From Neoluteolibacter marinus (GTDB lineage: Bacteria > Verrucomicrobiota > Verrucomicrobiia > Verrucomicrobiales > Akkermansiaceae), in the NCBI RefSeq assembly GCF_014904755.1, contig NZ_JACZFQ010000023.1, forward strand, positions 105,227-169,226: 64,000 bases of DNA, written 5' to 3'. How positions within the stretch are numbered: the stretch's first letter is position 1; every line of letters begins with the position of its first letter. The notes beneath the pieces are model-generated. The model had not been told where the DNA came from and searched no databases. It saw only the letters and a program-made list of their open reading frames with translations. The position numbers and the translations under genes are program-made. Positions 20,114-29,002 of this stretch are shown piece by piece.

Positions 20114-20539
20114 ATGTCCGACCTCGTCGCCCAGACCGTTGACCGCTGCCGATCCGCCGGCCTGCGCCGCACCAAAGCGCTGGAAGAGCTGATCACCACC
20201 CTGCTCGATTCCGACCGCCCGATGACCCTCGGCGAGCTGGCCGCCTCCCCGCGGCTGCGCGACCAGTGCGACAAGGCCACCGTCTTCCGCCTGCTCCAGC
20301 GGCTCGCCGAAAAGGGGGTCGTCCGTCGCCTCGGACTCCACGAGCGCGCCGCCTACTTCACCCTGCTGCTGCCGGGGCGGCACCACGACTACCTGATCTG
20401 CACCGAGTGCGGCAGCATCGAGGCGGTCAAGGCCCCCTGTCCCGTCCACGAGCTCGAAGACGAGATCCGCCGCAAAACCGGCTACCGCAACCTCTACCAC
20501 GAACTCGAATTCTTTGGCACCTGCCCCGCCTGCGCATGA
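20114..20539 (+). CDS. Fur-family transcriptional regulator
   Basis: A 141-residue protein with an N-terminal winged helix (recognition helix around CDKATVFRLLQRLAEKGVV, residues 52-70) and a C-terminal metal-binding domain. Paired cysteines C96/C99 and C137/C140 form the structural zinc site, and H90-H91 and H112 are candidate regulatory metal ligands. Whether it is Fur, Zur or PerR cannot be decided. It starts an apparent three-gene operon with a small membrane protein and xerC, each overlapping the next; metal-responsive control of xerC expression would be unusual. Confidence 0.88.
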   Translation: MSDLVAQTVDRCRSAGLRRTKALEELITTLLDSDRPMTLGELAASPRLRDQCDKATVFRLLQRLAEKGVVRRLGLHERAAYFTLLLPGRHHDYLICTECGSIEAVKAPCPVHELEDEIRRKTGYRNLYHELEFFGTCPACA

Positions 20540-20769
20540 ACCGCCTCGTCCGCATCGCGCTCACCCTGTTCATCGCCGCGAGCGTCCTGATCCTCCTGGT
20601 CCTCAAGCGACTGGAGCGCGCCAAGGAGATGATCGGCTCCCAGGCCGACTCCGAGGTCCAGATGGCTTACTTTGGCATGGGCATCGTCGCCCTCATGATG
20701 ATCGGCGGCATCGTCCTCCTCATCACCGCCTGGGTCCGGTCGAGGAAAAAGCCCGCCGGCAATGAGTGA
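20536..20769 (+). CDS. Small two-helix membrane protein
   Basis: A 77-residue protein starting at the ATG at 20536, which overlaps the Fur-family stop codon by four bases. It has two predicted transmembrane segments (about residues 5-24, LVRIALTLFIAASVLILLV, and 46-67, FGMGIVALMMIGGIVLLITAW) with a short charged loop and a basic C-terminus. Its stop overlaps the xerC start by eight bases. No family is recognised. Confidence 0.7.
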   Translation: MNRLVRIALTLFIAASVLILLVLKRLERAKEMIGSQADSEVQMAYFGMGIVALMMIGGIVLLITAWVRSRKKPAGNE

Positions 20770-21655
20770 CGACCCGGAGAACGACTTCCTTCGCTTCATG
20801 GAAGTCGAGCGCAGCGCCTCGCCGCGCACCTTGGCCAATTACCTGCAAGCCCTTGAGACCTGCCGCGGCTGGTTTGGCGACGGCTTCCCCGGCTGGCGCA
20901 ACGCCACGGCCGACGACTTCCGCCGCTACCTCTTCGAGCTGATGAAGCAGGAGCTGTCGAAGGCGACCATCCGCCTCCGCTTCGCTGCCCTCCGCTCCTT
21001 CTACAAGTTCCTCGTCCATCGCCGCGGCCTGGCCAAGAGCCCGGTCGCCGAAGTCCAGCTGCCCAAGCCGGAGAAGAAGCTGCCGGTCGTCCTCAGCATC
21101 TCCCAGATCGACGAGCTGCTCGCCCTGCCCCTCAAGGTGCCCCTCCACAAGCAAACCGCGCCGTGGATGCCGCTGCGCGACGCCGCCATCCTCGAGCTCT
21201 TCTATTCCTGCGGCCTGCGCATTTCCGAGCTGCGCGGGCTCGACGTCAAGGATGTCGACTTCCTCGGCGAGAACGTCCGCGTCATGGGCAAGGGCGCCAA
21301 GGAACGCATCGTGCCGGTCGGCGGCCCCGCCCTCGCCGCCCTCCAGCGCTACCAGCGCGAGGCCGCCGTCACCAACGGTCCCTTGTTCCTCGGCAAGCTC
21401 CGCACCCGCATCAGCCAGCAGGCGATCGACCAGCTGCTGAAGAAGTATCTCAAGCTCAGCTCGATCCCCTTCAAGATCTCGCCCCACAAGCTGCGGCACA
21501 GCTTCGCCACCCATCTCCTCGACGCCGGCGCCGACCTGCGTTCCGTCCAGAGCCTGCTCGGCCACGCCTCGCTCTCGACCACCCAGATCTACACCCACGT
21601 CACCAAGGAGCGCCTGCGCCAAGCCTACGACCAGGCCCATCCCCGGGCCAAGTAG
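20762..21655 (+). CDS. xerC: Tyrosine recombinase XerC
   Basis: The 297-residue site-specific recombinase resolves chromosome dimers. An N-terminal SAM-like core-binding domain spans residues 8-95 and the catalytic domain follows, with the complete set R153, K178, H242, R245, H268 and nucleophile Y277 (TQIYTHVTKERL). Length and motif spacing match XerC/XerD rather than a phage integrase. The gene overlaps the membrane-protein gene and ends at a TAG that belongs to a family A palindrome. XerD is the alternative name; its partner is not in the window. Confidence 0.9.
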   Translation: MSDDPENDFLRFMEVERSASPRTLANYLQALETCRGWFGDGFPGWRNATADDFRRYLFELMKQELSKATIRLRFAALRSFYKFLVHRRGLAKSPVAEVQLPKPEKKLPVVLSISQIDELLALPLKVPLHKQTAPWMPLRDAAILELFYSCGLRISELRGLDVKDVDFLGENVRVMGKGAKERIVPVGGPALAALQRYQREAAVTNGPLFLGKLRTRISQQAIDQLLKKYLKLSSIPFKISPHKLRHSFATHLLDAGADLRSVQSLLGHASLSTTQIYTHVTKERLRQAYDQAHPRAK

Positions 21656-21674
21656 CGCAACGTTTCACGTTGCG
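21653..21674 (+). repeat. TAG-linked palindrome, family A, at the end of xerC
   Basis: The xerC stop codon TAG is followed by CGCAACGT-TTC-ACGTTGCG. Compared with the copy at 15025 the second stem pair changed from A-T to G-C on both sides, so pairing is preserved. Confidence 0.8.
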
Positions 21675-21696
21675 TACCTGGACGGCCCGCCCCTTC

Positions 21697-23427
21697 TCAA
21701 TCCCGGACCGCTTCCAACCAAGCCTTCCACCCCCCGTGGAAGGTGATCTCCTCGGCCCCTTCCGCCGCCCGCGGCTCGGCAATGAATCCCGGCACTTCCT
21801 CACCGCTTTCCAGCAGCACCTTGCCGATCCCAAGCGGTCCCGGGATCTTCGAAACGAAATCGCCGAAGGCCGCAGGATCCAATTCCCACACCTCGACCTC
21901 GATCGCCGCGCCCTTTTCGTCGTCGCGGATCATCGCCGGTCGCGGTGGGATTCCTTCGGAGGCGGGGATCGCATACATCCGGTAAACCGGCGCCGTCCGC
22001 GTCCGGGCCCGCAAGCTGGCACCGCGGTCCGCGAGCTGCCAATGCAGCGGCAGTCCTTCCAAATGGGCTCCGCAAACCACCACGGGGATCCGGTTCGCCG
22101 CTTCCGCAGGGGCAAACTCCGCCCCCCCGAAACGCCCGGCCAACCCGAGCAATGCCTGGTCCCAGCCCGCCTGCGCCGCAAGGGTCACTCCCCAACGCGC
22201 CCGCCCGCCCCGCGCCTCGCCGGCCGGCACCGCCACGGCACTGAGGTCGAGCAGGTTCATGAAATTCGTGTAGCGCCCGAGCGTGGCATTCGTCTGATAC
22301 GGTTCATCCAGTACTTCCGCCACCGTGTAGAGACGCGGCGTCGTCGGCAGCAGCATCACGTCAACCTCCCGCCACGCCTTCGCGGCCTCCCGCGCCAGTT
22401 CCTGCAGCCGATACTGCGCCCGGAAAGTAGCCGCCGCATCCCAACCCTTCGAGGCTTCCAGGATCTTGCGCGTCACCGGGAAGACATCTCCCGGATGCTC
22501 CTCGACAAAGCCGCCTACCGCTGCCCAGCGCTCTGCCACCCAGGGGCCTTCATAGAGCAGCTTGGCCACATCGACGAAGGGCGTCAGGTCGATCTCGACC
22601 GGCACCCCGCCGATCTCCTTCATCCGCTCCACCGCGCCATCAAACAGGGCCGGCGTGTCCGGGTCGCCTGCGAAATCCAGCCCCTCCGGCACCCCGAAGC
22701 GGAAGGTCCCTCCGAAGCTGCCAACCGATGCCAACTCCCGTGCATAGGGATCCGTCTCGTCGAATACGCCGGCAACCGAAGCTACCAGCGAGGCGTCCGC
22801 GGCCGTGTTGGCAAACACTGACACACAGTCCAGCGAGCGGCAGGCCGGCACCACGCCGCTGGTGCTCAACAGTCCCTTGGTCGGTTTCCAGCCGATCAAG
22901 CCCTGGAAGGCAGCCGGCACCCGGCCCGAGCCCGCGGTGTCGGTGCCGAGTGAGAAGCAACACAGCCCCGCCGCCACCGCCGAGGCGCTGCCCGCGCTCG
23001 ACCCGCCGGGCAGGAACTCGGCATCGATCGCATTCCGCGGCACGCCGTAGGGCGAGCGCGTCCCCACCAGGCCGGTGGCGAACTGGTCCAGGTTCCCCTT
23101 GCCGATCGGAATGGCACCCGCCTCGCGCAACAAGCGAACCACCTCGGCATCCCGCTCCGGAAGGTAGCTGAACTCAGGACAAGCCGCCGTCGTCGGCCAC
23201 CCGCCCACATCGATGTTGTCCTTCACCACGAAAGGAATCCCCCACAGTGGCAGGTCCTTCGGCCTCCGCTCCACCGCCCGGGCCATCTCCAACAAAATGT
23301 CCTTTGCCGGCAGATGAATGAACAGCGCCGGATCGTTCCACTCCACGATCTTCGCCCAGATCTCCTCCACCAACTCCGATGGCCTGAATCCTTCTGCAAA
23401 GCGCGCCTTCAGTTCGTCGATCTTCAT
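21697..23427 (-). CDS. atzF: Allophanate hydrolase
   Basis: The 576-residue amidase-signature enzyme hydrolyses allophanate to two ammonia and two CO2. The catalytic triad is visible as K69 (PFVVKDN), S143 (GGSSAGSAS) and S167 (GTDTAGSGRV). The C-terminal region beyond about residue 460 is the small domain typical of AtzF/DUR2 that decarboxylates N-carboxycarbamate. I chose the ATG at 23427 (MKIDELK), because the frame extension to 23688 lies inside the carboxylase gene. It is 38 bp downstream of the carboxylase and ends the nitrogen island. In this context its allophanate probably comes from carboxyguanidine as well as urea. Confidence 0.93.
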   Translation of the reverse strand: MKIDELKARFAEGFRPSELVEEIWAKIVEWNDPALFIHLPAKDILLEMARAVERRPKDLPLWGIPFVVKDNIDVGGWPTTAACPEFSYLPERDAEVVRLLREAGAIPIGKGNLDQFATGLVGTRSPYGVPRNAIDAEFLPGGSSAGSASAVAAGLCCFSLGTDTAGSGRVPAAFQGLIGWKPTKGLLSTSGVVPACRSLDCVSVFANTAADASLVASVAGVFDETDPYARELASVGSFGGTFRFGVPEGLDFAGDPDTPALFDGAVERMKEIGGVPVEIDLTPFVDVAKLLYEGPWVAERWAAVGGFVEEHPGDVFPVTRKILEASKGWDAAATFRAQYRLQELAREAAKAWREVDVMLLPTTPRLYTVAEVLDEPYQTNATLGRYTNFMNLLDLSAVAVPAGEARGGRARWGVTLAAQAGWDQALLGLAGRFGGAEFAPAEAANRIPVVVCGAHLEGLPLHWQLADRGASLRARTRTAPVYRMYAIPASEGIPPRPAMIRDDEKGAAIEVEVWELDPAAFGDFVSKIPGPLGIGKVLLESGEEVPGFIAEPRAAEGAEEITFHGGWKAWLEAVRD

Positions 23428-23465
23428 GCCTTCCAAATTTCGCGTTCTTCGCGTCGTTTCGCGGT

Positions 23466-26400
23466 TCAGTTCCGGCTCTTCACCACCAGCAGCGATTGCC
23501 CCGCACGGACACTCGCCCCTTCCGCCACCAGCACCTCGACGACCTCCACGGCTTCGTCGGCATCGAGCGGCACTTCCATCTTCATCGCTTCCAGGATCAT
23601 GGCGGTATCGGATCCTCCCAGCAGATCGCCTGCCTGAACATGGATTTTCCAGACACTCCCGGTCACCGGACTGTCGAGCGTCGTGCATCCTTCCGGAATC
23701 GACACCTCCGCCACTTCGACCACCGCCTCGGCCGGCGCATCCATCGTCAGCCCGGCTTCCTCCCAGCGCTTGCGCTCCGCCTCGAAGGCCGCCCGCTGTT
23801 TCGTCCGGAAGGCCTCGATCCCGTCCGCATTCGCCTCGAGGAAGGCCTCGTATTCAGCAAAACGGAACACCGTCTCCTCGATCTCCAGCTGGTGCCGCCC
23901 GCGCGGGACGTCCTCCCGCAGTTGCAGCAGCTCCTCCGCGCTCACCGGATAGAAGCGCAGCTGGTCGAAGAAGCGCAGCAGCCAGGGCTGCTCGAAATCC
24001 ACCGTCTGCCGCCAGCGGTTCCACACCGGGATCGTCCGGCCGGTGAACTGGTAACCGCCCGGCCCCTCCATGCCGTAGATGCACAGGTAAGCGCCACCGA
24101 TGCCGACCGCATTCTCCGGCGTCCAGGTGCGCGCCGGATTGTACTTGGTCGTGACCAAGCGGTGCCGCGGATCGAGCGGCGTGGCCACCGGGGCACCGAG
24201 ATAGACGTCCCCGAGTCCCATCACCAGATAGGAGGCGTCGAAGAAGATCCGCTTCACCTCGTCGATCGACTCCAGCCCGTTGATCCGCCGGATGAACTCC
24301 AGGTTGCTCGGGCACCACGGCGCGTCCGGCCGCACGCTCTGCATGTACTTGCGGATCGCCTCCTGGGTGCTCGGATCGTCCCAGCTGATCGGCAAATGAA
24401 CCACCCGCGCCGGCACTTCGATTTGCTCAAGCGGCGGCAGGGAATGGATGCCTTCACGGATCGTCTTCCACAAAACCTCCCGGCCGATCGCCCGCGGATC
24501 GAAATGCACCTGCAACGAGCGGATCCCGGGCGTCAGGTCGATGATTCCCGCGATTCCCTGCTCCTTCAGCCATTCATAGACCACGTGGACCTTGAAGCGC
24601 AGCTTGAGGTCGAGGTGATGCGGTCCGAACTCGATCAGGAAGTAGCGGTCCCCCGCCCGCCTCACCACCACCGCATCATCGCCCTCGCCAAATTGATCCA
24701 AGATGGGCGACGGCAACTCGCCGATCGCCGCGGGATCCGGCAGGGAATCCGACTTTCCTGTTAGGAAAGCGTCCACCGCCACCGATTGGTGCGCCGCCCA
24801 GGCTTCGTCGACCGGCACGAAGCGCAGCTTGTCGCCCGGCCGCAACTGACCCAGCTTCCACAGCTCGGCATCGACCACCACCACCGGACAGACGAAGCCA
24901 CCAAGGCTCGGTCCATCCGGCCCCAGGATGACCGGCATGTCGCCGGTGAAGTCCACCGCGCCGATCGCGTAGGCATTGTCGTGCAGGTTGGACGGATGCA
25001 GGCCGGCCTCGCCACCATCGGTCCGCGCCCACTTCGGCTTCGGGCCAATCAAGCGCACCCCGGTCCGGGCCGAGTTGTAGTGAACTTCCCAGGAAGTCGC
25101 AAAAAAGGTCTCGATGTCCTCGTCGAGGAAGAAGTCCGGTGCCCCGTGCGGCCCGTAGAGCACGCCGATGGTCCACTCGGATGCGATCGGCAGAGATCCC
25201 CGCGCTCCGATTGACTCGCTCGTCGACGGAACGTCGACCCTCCCTATCCCCAGCACGTCGCCCGGCAGTAGCGCACGGCCGAAGGGACCGCCGAAGCGAC
25301 CCAGTGTGAAAGTGGCCGCACTGCCCAAATAGTGCGGCGACTCGATGCCGCCCGCCACGGCAAGGCAGCAGCGCATGCCCGGCCCCTCGATCCGGCCGAT
25401 CTTCAGCAGGTCTCCCGCTGCAATCTCGACTGCCTCGTTCATCGGCACCGGCTCGCCGTTGCGCAGCATCAGCACCGGGGCTCCGGTCAGGGCGATCACC
25501 GCGTCCGCATTGAAGCGCAAGCTCGGGCCGCTCATCGTGATCTCCAGACCCGCCGATCCTTCGTCGTTTCCGACCAGGCGGTTGGCGAGACGGAAGGAAA
25601 GCGCGTCGAAGGGCCCGCAGGGCGGCACCCCGACCTCCCACAGCCCCCTCCGGCCCGGCCAATCCTGGACCGTGGTCATCGTGCCCGCCGTGACCACATC
25701 AAAGGTCCGCGGCCGGTAGTCGAAGCCCGCCATGTCGCGCATCGCCACGCCACCGGCGACGTACGACGACCACCGTACGACTTGCCGCAGGTAGCGCAGG
25801 TTGGTCTCGATCCCCGAGATCTGGCTCTCGTCGAGCGCCCGCGTCAGCAGGTCGACCGCGTCTCCGCGGTCCTTGCCGTGGACCATTACCTTGCTCAGCA
25901 ACGGGTCGTAGAAGGGACTGACCTCCGTGCCGGCGGCGATCCAGCCGTCGCAGCGCGTCCATTCGGGAAACTCCGCCTCGGTCAGCAGCCCCGCGCTCGG
26001 GCGGAAATTGTGGTTGGGATCTTCCGCGTAGACCCGCGCCTGGATGGCATGGCCCTGCGGCGGCGGGGCGCTGGCAGGCATCGTCCATTCCGGGTCGAGC
26101 GCCAGCCGGATCATCCACTCGACGAGGTCGATGCCCGTCACCAGCTCGGTCACCCCGTGCTCGACCTGCAGCCGCGTGTTCACCTCGAGGAAAAAGAAGT
26201 CCTCACGATCCGCGTCGTAAATGAACTCCACGGTCCCGGCCGAGCGGTAGTTCACGCTCTCCCCGAGCGTCACCGCAGCCGCATGCAGGGCCGCGCGGAC
26301 CTCGTCGGAAAGCCCCGGTGCCGGGGTTTCCTCGAACACCTTCTGGTTGCGCCGCTGCACCGAGCAGTCGCGCTCGCCCAGCGCCAGCACCCGGCCTTCG

Positions 26401-27047
26401 CCGTCGCCGAAGATCTGCACCTCGACGTGGCGGCCGCGCTCGATGAAGCGCTCGATGAACACCCCGCCCGAGCCGAAGCTGCGTTCGCTCAAGCGCACCA
26501 CGCTTTCAAACTCCTTCGCGAGCTCCTCCGCGTCGCGGCAGACCTTCATCCCGATCCCGCCGCCGCCAGCCGTGCTCTTCAGCATCACCGGGTAGCCGAT
26601 GCCTTCCGCCGCCGCGACCGCTGCCGCGGCATCTTCCAACAAGTCCGTCCCCGGCACCAGCGGCACCCCCGCCTCGCCAGCTAACCTCCGCGCCTCGTGC
26701 TTCAGGCCGAAGGCAATGATTTGCTCTGGAGTCGGCCCCAGCCACTTCACCCCGGCCTCCTCGCACATCCGCGCGAAGTCGGTGTTCTCGCTCAACAAGC
26801 CGTATCCCGGAAACACCGCCGCTGCCCCGCTCTGTCGTGCCACCTCGAGCAGCGACTCCTTCAAGAGATAGCTCTCCGACACCGGCCCCGGCCCGAGCCG
26901 GTGGGCCTCGTCCGCCAGGTCGACGTGCGGAGCGCCGGCATCCGGATCCGAATACACCGCCACCGCCCGCAGCCCGAGATGATGAACACTGCGGATCGCC
27001 CTCGCCGCGATTTCTCCTCGGTTTGCTATGAGTATGGAGCCTTTCAT
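23466..27047 (-). CDS. Biotin-dependent urea/guanidine carboxylase
   Basis: The 1193-residue multidomain enzyme carboxylates urea or guanidine with ATP and bicarbonate. Domains in order are: biotin carboxylase with ATP-grasp (residues 1-450), a KipA/AHS2-like carboxyltransferase half (about 455-770, TVQDWPGRRGLWEVGVPP), a KipI/AHS1-like half (about 790-1000, DRYFLIEFGPHHLDL), and a C-terminal biotinyl domain with EAMKM, biotin on K1156. The ATG at 27047 (MKGSILIANRG) is preferred over an upstream in-frame start. Two DUF1989 genes immediately upstream are the published signature of guanidine carboxylase, so guanidine is the likely substrate. Confidence 0.93.
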   Translation of the reverse strand: MKGSILIANRGEIAARAIRSVHHLGLRAVAVYSDPDAGAPHVDLADEAHRLGPGPVSESYLLKESLLEVARQSGAAAVFPGYGLLSENTDFARMCEEAGVKWLGPTPEQIIAFGLKHEARRLAGEAGVPLVPGTDLLEDAAAAVAAAEGIGYPVMLKSTAGGGGIGMKVCRDAEELAKEFESVVRLSERSFGSGGVFIERFIERGRHVEVQIFGDGEGRVLALGERDCSVQRRNQKVFEETPAPGLSDEVRAALHAAAVTLGESVNYRSAGTVEFIYDADREDFFFLEVNTRLQVEHGVTELVTGIDLVEWMIRLALDPEWTMPASAPPPQGHAIQARVYAEDPNHNFRPSAGLLTEAEFPEWTRCDGWIAAGTEVSPFYDPLLSKVMVHGKDRGDAVDLLTRALDESQISGIETNLRYLRQVVRWSSYVAGGVAMRDMAGFDYRPRTFDVVTAGTMTTVQDWPGRRGLWEVGVPPCGPFDALSFRLANRLVGNDEGSAGLEITMSGPSLRFNADAVIALTGAPVLMLRNGEPVPMNEAVEIAAGDLLKIGRIEGPGMRCCLAVAGGIESPHYLGSAATFTLGRFGGPFGRALLPGDVLGIGRVDVPSTSESIGARGSLPIASEWTIGVLYGPHGAPDFFLDEDIETFFATSWEVHYNSARTGVRLIGPKPKWARTDGGEAGLHPSNLHDNAYAIGAVDFTGDMPVILGPDGPSLGGFVCPVVVVDAELWKLGQLRPGDKLRFVPVDEAWAAHQSVAVDAFLTGKSDSLPDPAAIGELPSPILDQFGEGDDAVVVRRAGDRYFLIEFGPHHLDLKLRFKVHVVYEWLKEQGIAGIIDLTPGIRSLQVHFDPRAIGREVLWKTIREGIHSLPPLEQIEVPARVVHLPISWDDPSTQEAIRKYMQSVRPDAPWCPSNLEFIRRINGLESIDEVKRIFFDASYLVMGLGDVYLGAPVATPLDPRHRLVTTKYNPARTWTPENAVGIGGAYLCIYGMEGPGGYQFTGRTIPVWNRWRQTVDFEQPWLLRFFDQLRFYPVSAEELLQLREDVPRGRHQLEIEETVFRFAEYEAFLEANADGIEAFRTKQRAAFEAERKRWEEAGLTMDAPAEAVVEVAEVSIPEGCTTLDSPVTGSVWKIHVQAGDLLGGSDTAMILEAMKMEVPLDADEAVEVVEVLVAEGASVRAGQSLLVVKSRN

Positions 27048-27130
27048 TCGCTTCGTTTCAAAACCACGGAACACCTCAATTCAAAACCCTCTTCGTTCCG
27101 CGTATTCCGTGATCTCCGTGGTTGGTGTTC

Positions 27131-27763
27131 CTAGTCCCAGATCAGCACTTCCACGGGCGTCGGATTCCAGCCGTTGCACGGGTTGTTGAGTTGAGGGCAG
27201 TTCGAGATCAGGCAGACGACATCCATCGCCGCGACCATCTCGACGTATCGTCCCGGCGCGGAGATGCCATCCTCGAAACTCAGCTGGCCGTCCGGGGTCA
27301 CCGGCACGTTCATGAAGAAGTTGATGTTGCAGGCGATGTCGCGCTTGCTGAGCTCGATCTTCCATTCCTGCGCGCCGCGGATGAAGGAATCGCGGCATGC
27401 ATGCATGCACTCCTTGTCGTGGGCGTAGCGCATCGTGTTGCTCTCGCGCGAGCAGGCGCCGCCCAGGGTGTCGTGGCGGCCGCAGGTGTCGGCGGTGATC
27501 TCCAACAGCACGTTCCCCTCGGTGCTCATCAGCTTGGTGCCGGTGCTCAGGTAGAGCGCCTGCTGGGCCTGGATCGTCCCGTCCGCCGAGTAGCGGTCGG
27601 TCGGGTCGGCGGCACTGTAGAACAGCGTGTCCGCGGCCTGGTTGCCCTCGAGGTCCAGGATCCGCAGCGTCTGGCCACGCTTGATCTCATGGACCCACCA
27701 GTCCCCCGCCGGGATGACGTGGCGGTAGGCGGCCGTGGCCGGGTCGAGTTTGCTTTCGGTCAT
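27131..27763 (-). CDS. DUF1989 protein, carboxyguanidine deiminase subunit (urea carboxylase-associated protein 2)
   Basis: A 210-residue DUF1989 protein beginning MTESKLD at the ATG at 27763. It has the conserved [22 protein letters not shown] region, the cysteine/histidine-rich central part ([19 protein letters not shown]) and a C-terminal [17 protein letters not shown] motif. These proteins were annotated as urea carboxylase-associated, and work in Pseudomonas showed that the pair acts as a heteromeric carboxyguanidine deiminase giving allophanate and ammonia. It follows the partner gene by 5 bp and precedes the carboxylase by 83 bp. Confidence 0.87.
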   Translation of the reverse strand: MTESKLDPATAAYRHVIPAGDWWVHEIKRGQTLRILDLEGNQAADTLFYSAADPTDRYSADGTIQAQQALYLSTGTKLMSTEGNVLLEITADTCGRHDTLGGACSRESNTMRYAHDKECMHACRDSFIRGAQEWKIELSKRDIACNINFFMNVPVTPDGQLSFEDGISAPGRYVEMVAAMDVVCLISNCPQLNNPCNGWNPTPVEVLIWD

Positions 27764-27768
27764 GGCGG

Positions 27769-28485
27769 TTAGAAGCGCAGCGCGTGATAGGTTTCGTTGT
27801 TCTCCCAGGCCCGGAAGTTTTCCGGCCGGACCTTGAAGCAAGGATCGTCCTCCGCCGGAAGATCGCCATCGACAACCTCGAGCTTCACCGGCTTGGGCTG
27901 GTAACCGGGGTTCGGGTCGAAGGGATGCTGGCAGGTGTTGAGCACCACCAGCGTGTCGATCTCAAAGCGCAACTCGAGCTGCTCGCCGGCCTTCGAGTTG
28001 CCGGGGACGAAACTCAGCTTGCCGGCTTCATCCGCGACCACCTTGCTGAACCAGTTGAGGTTCGGCACCAGGTCCTTCTTGCCCAGCCCCCACTTCGCCA
28101 GCTCGATCAGGAAGCAGTCGCGGGCATTGCGGAACCACTCGTTGCGCGCCTGCTGGTAGTCGCAGGCACCGTACTTCCGGAACACCCCGGCCGCATCGCT
28201 GTGGCCGCAGACGGTGTCGTGCCAGCCGCAGTCGTCATGGGTCACCGAAGCCAGCAGGCGTCCCATGTCGGAGTGCAGGCAGTAGGGAGCGCGGAGGTAG
28301 AAGATGTGCTGACCCTTCAGCGTGTCGGGCATGTTGTAGCGCTCCTGCCGCTCGAGGGCGTTGTAGAGCATCATGCCGACATTCGCGCCGCCTTCCAGGT
28401 CGGTCAGGCGCAGCCGTTTGCCGCGGGAAATGACGCCGGACCACATGCCGGCACCGCTCAGGGTTCGTTCGAGGATCGTCTTCAT
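27769..28485 (-). CDS. DUF1989 protein, carboxyguanidine deiminase subunit (urea carboxylase-associated protein 1)
   Basis: A 238-residue DUF1989 protein, the partner of the gene at 27131. It has [23 protein letters not shown] near the start, the conserved [17 protein letters not shown] region and the C-terminal [11 protein letters not shown] motif. The paired cysteines, histidines and aspartates fit a metal or thiol active site shared between the two subunits. Its start overlaps the stop codon of the NikR-family regulator gene (ATGA), so regulator and enzyme are cotranscribed and translationally coupled. Confidence 0.87.
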   Translation of the reverse strand: MKTILERTLSGAGMWSGVISRGKRLRLTDLEGGANVGMMLYNALERQERYNMPDTLKGQHIFYLRAPYCLHSDMGRLLASVTHDDCGWHDTVCGHSDAAGVFRKYGACDYQQARNEWFRNARDCFLIELAKWGLGKKDLVPNLNWFSKVVADEAGKLSFVPGNSKAGEQLELRFEIDTLVVLNTCQHPFDPNPGYQPKPVKLEVVDGDLPAEDDPCFKVRPENFRAWENNETYHALRF

Positions 28486-28946
28486 GCGCGGGTTGCGTTC
28501 GCCTTGGCGTGCAAGGGCGGGATGAGATGGGGCGTGAGGGTCAGGTGGGCGGTCTTGACGCCCTTGCAGGTGACCAGCTTGTTGGCGATCTCGCGCAGCG
28601 TCTTCGCCGGCCCCTGCATCAGGATCACCTCGAGCACGTGGTCGTCCTCCAGCAGCACGTGCTGCGAGGAGATCACCTCGGCGATGTGCTCGCGGAAGAT
28701 CCGCGACAGGTCGCGCAGCAGCGCGCTCTTCGACTCGTCGTAGACCAGCGACAAGGTCGCCGCCATGACCTCCTTGCCGATCTTGCCGAGATGCTCGGCG
28801 GCGTGCTGGTGGATCATCTCCGCGACCGCCTGGGAACGGCTGTCGAAACCGCGTTCGGCGACCAGCCTCTCGAAGGCCTGGAAGGTCTGCTCCGGCATCG
28901 AGACGGTGATCCGCCGCAGGCCGTCGCTGGGTGCGTCAGTGGACAT
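28482..28946 (-). CDS. NikR-family ribbon-helix-helix regulator lacking canonical nickel ligands
   Basis: A 154-residue protein with an N-terminal ribbon-helix-helix DNA-binding domain ([10 protein letters not shown], residues 11-20, then helices to 52) and a C-terminal ACT-like domain of NikR type ([35 protein letters not shown]). Alignment to E. coli NikR without gaps places the nickel ligands H76, H87, H89 and C95 at R85, H96, L98 and V104, so only H96 is kept. It probably senses something other than nickel. It is the first gene of the DUF1989/carboxylase series and has a candidate operator 29-56 bp upstream of its start. Confidence 0.88.
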   Translation of the reverse strand: MSTDAPSDGLRRITVSMPEQTFQAFERLVAERGFDSRSQAVAEMIHQHAAEHLGKIGKEVMAATLSLVYDESKSALLRDLSRIFREHIAEVISSQHVLLEDDHVLEVILMQGPAKTLREIANKLVTCKGVKTAHLTLTPHLIPPLHAKANATRA

Positions 28947-28974
28947 GCCCCGGAGAAAGCACCCGAGGTGCCGA

Positions 28975-29002
28975 ATGTGAAGTTTTTTTCATTTCTTCAT
29001 AC
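28975..29002. promoter_or_regulatory. Candidate operator of the NikR-like regulator, upstream of its own gene
   Basis: On the minus strand GTATGA is followed by 16 bases and TCACAT. GTATGA with a 16-bp spacer is exactly the E. coli NikR half-site geometry. The plus-strand left half (ATGTGAAGTTTT) is identical over 12 bases to the operator at 37828. It starts 29 bp before the regulator gene and overlaps the stop codon of the preceding TIM-barrel gene, suggesting autoregulation. Confidence 0.72.

Noticed and set aside
23428..23465. TTTCGCGTTCTTCGCGTCG in the spacer before allophanate hydrolase as a regulatory site
   Set aside because: The motif is a common low-complexity interspersed repeat in such genomes, and the genes are 38 bp apart in one operon.
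21697..27047. Simple urea amidolyase interpretation of carboxylase plus allophanate hydrolase
   Set aside because: Two adjacent DUF1989 genes and a dedicated importer favour guanidine as substrate; urea activity remains possible but is not the best explanation.
27048..27130. Possible promoter or RNA element between the carboxylase and DUF1989 genes
   Set aside because: The spacer holds a decayed inverted repeat (AACCACGGAACAC ... CTCCGTGGTT) that looks like interspersed repeat debris; I see no promoter or RNA motif.
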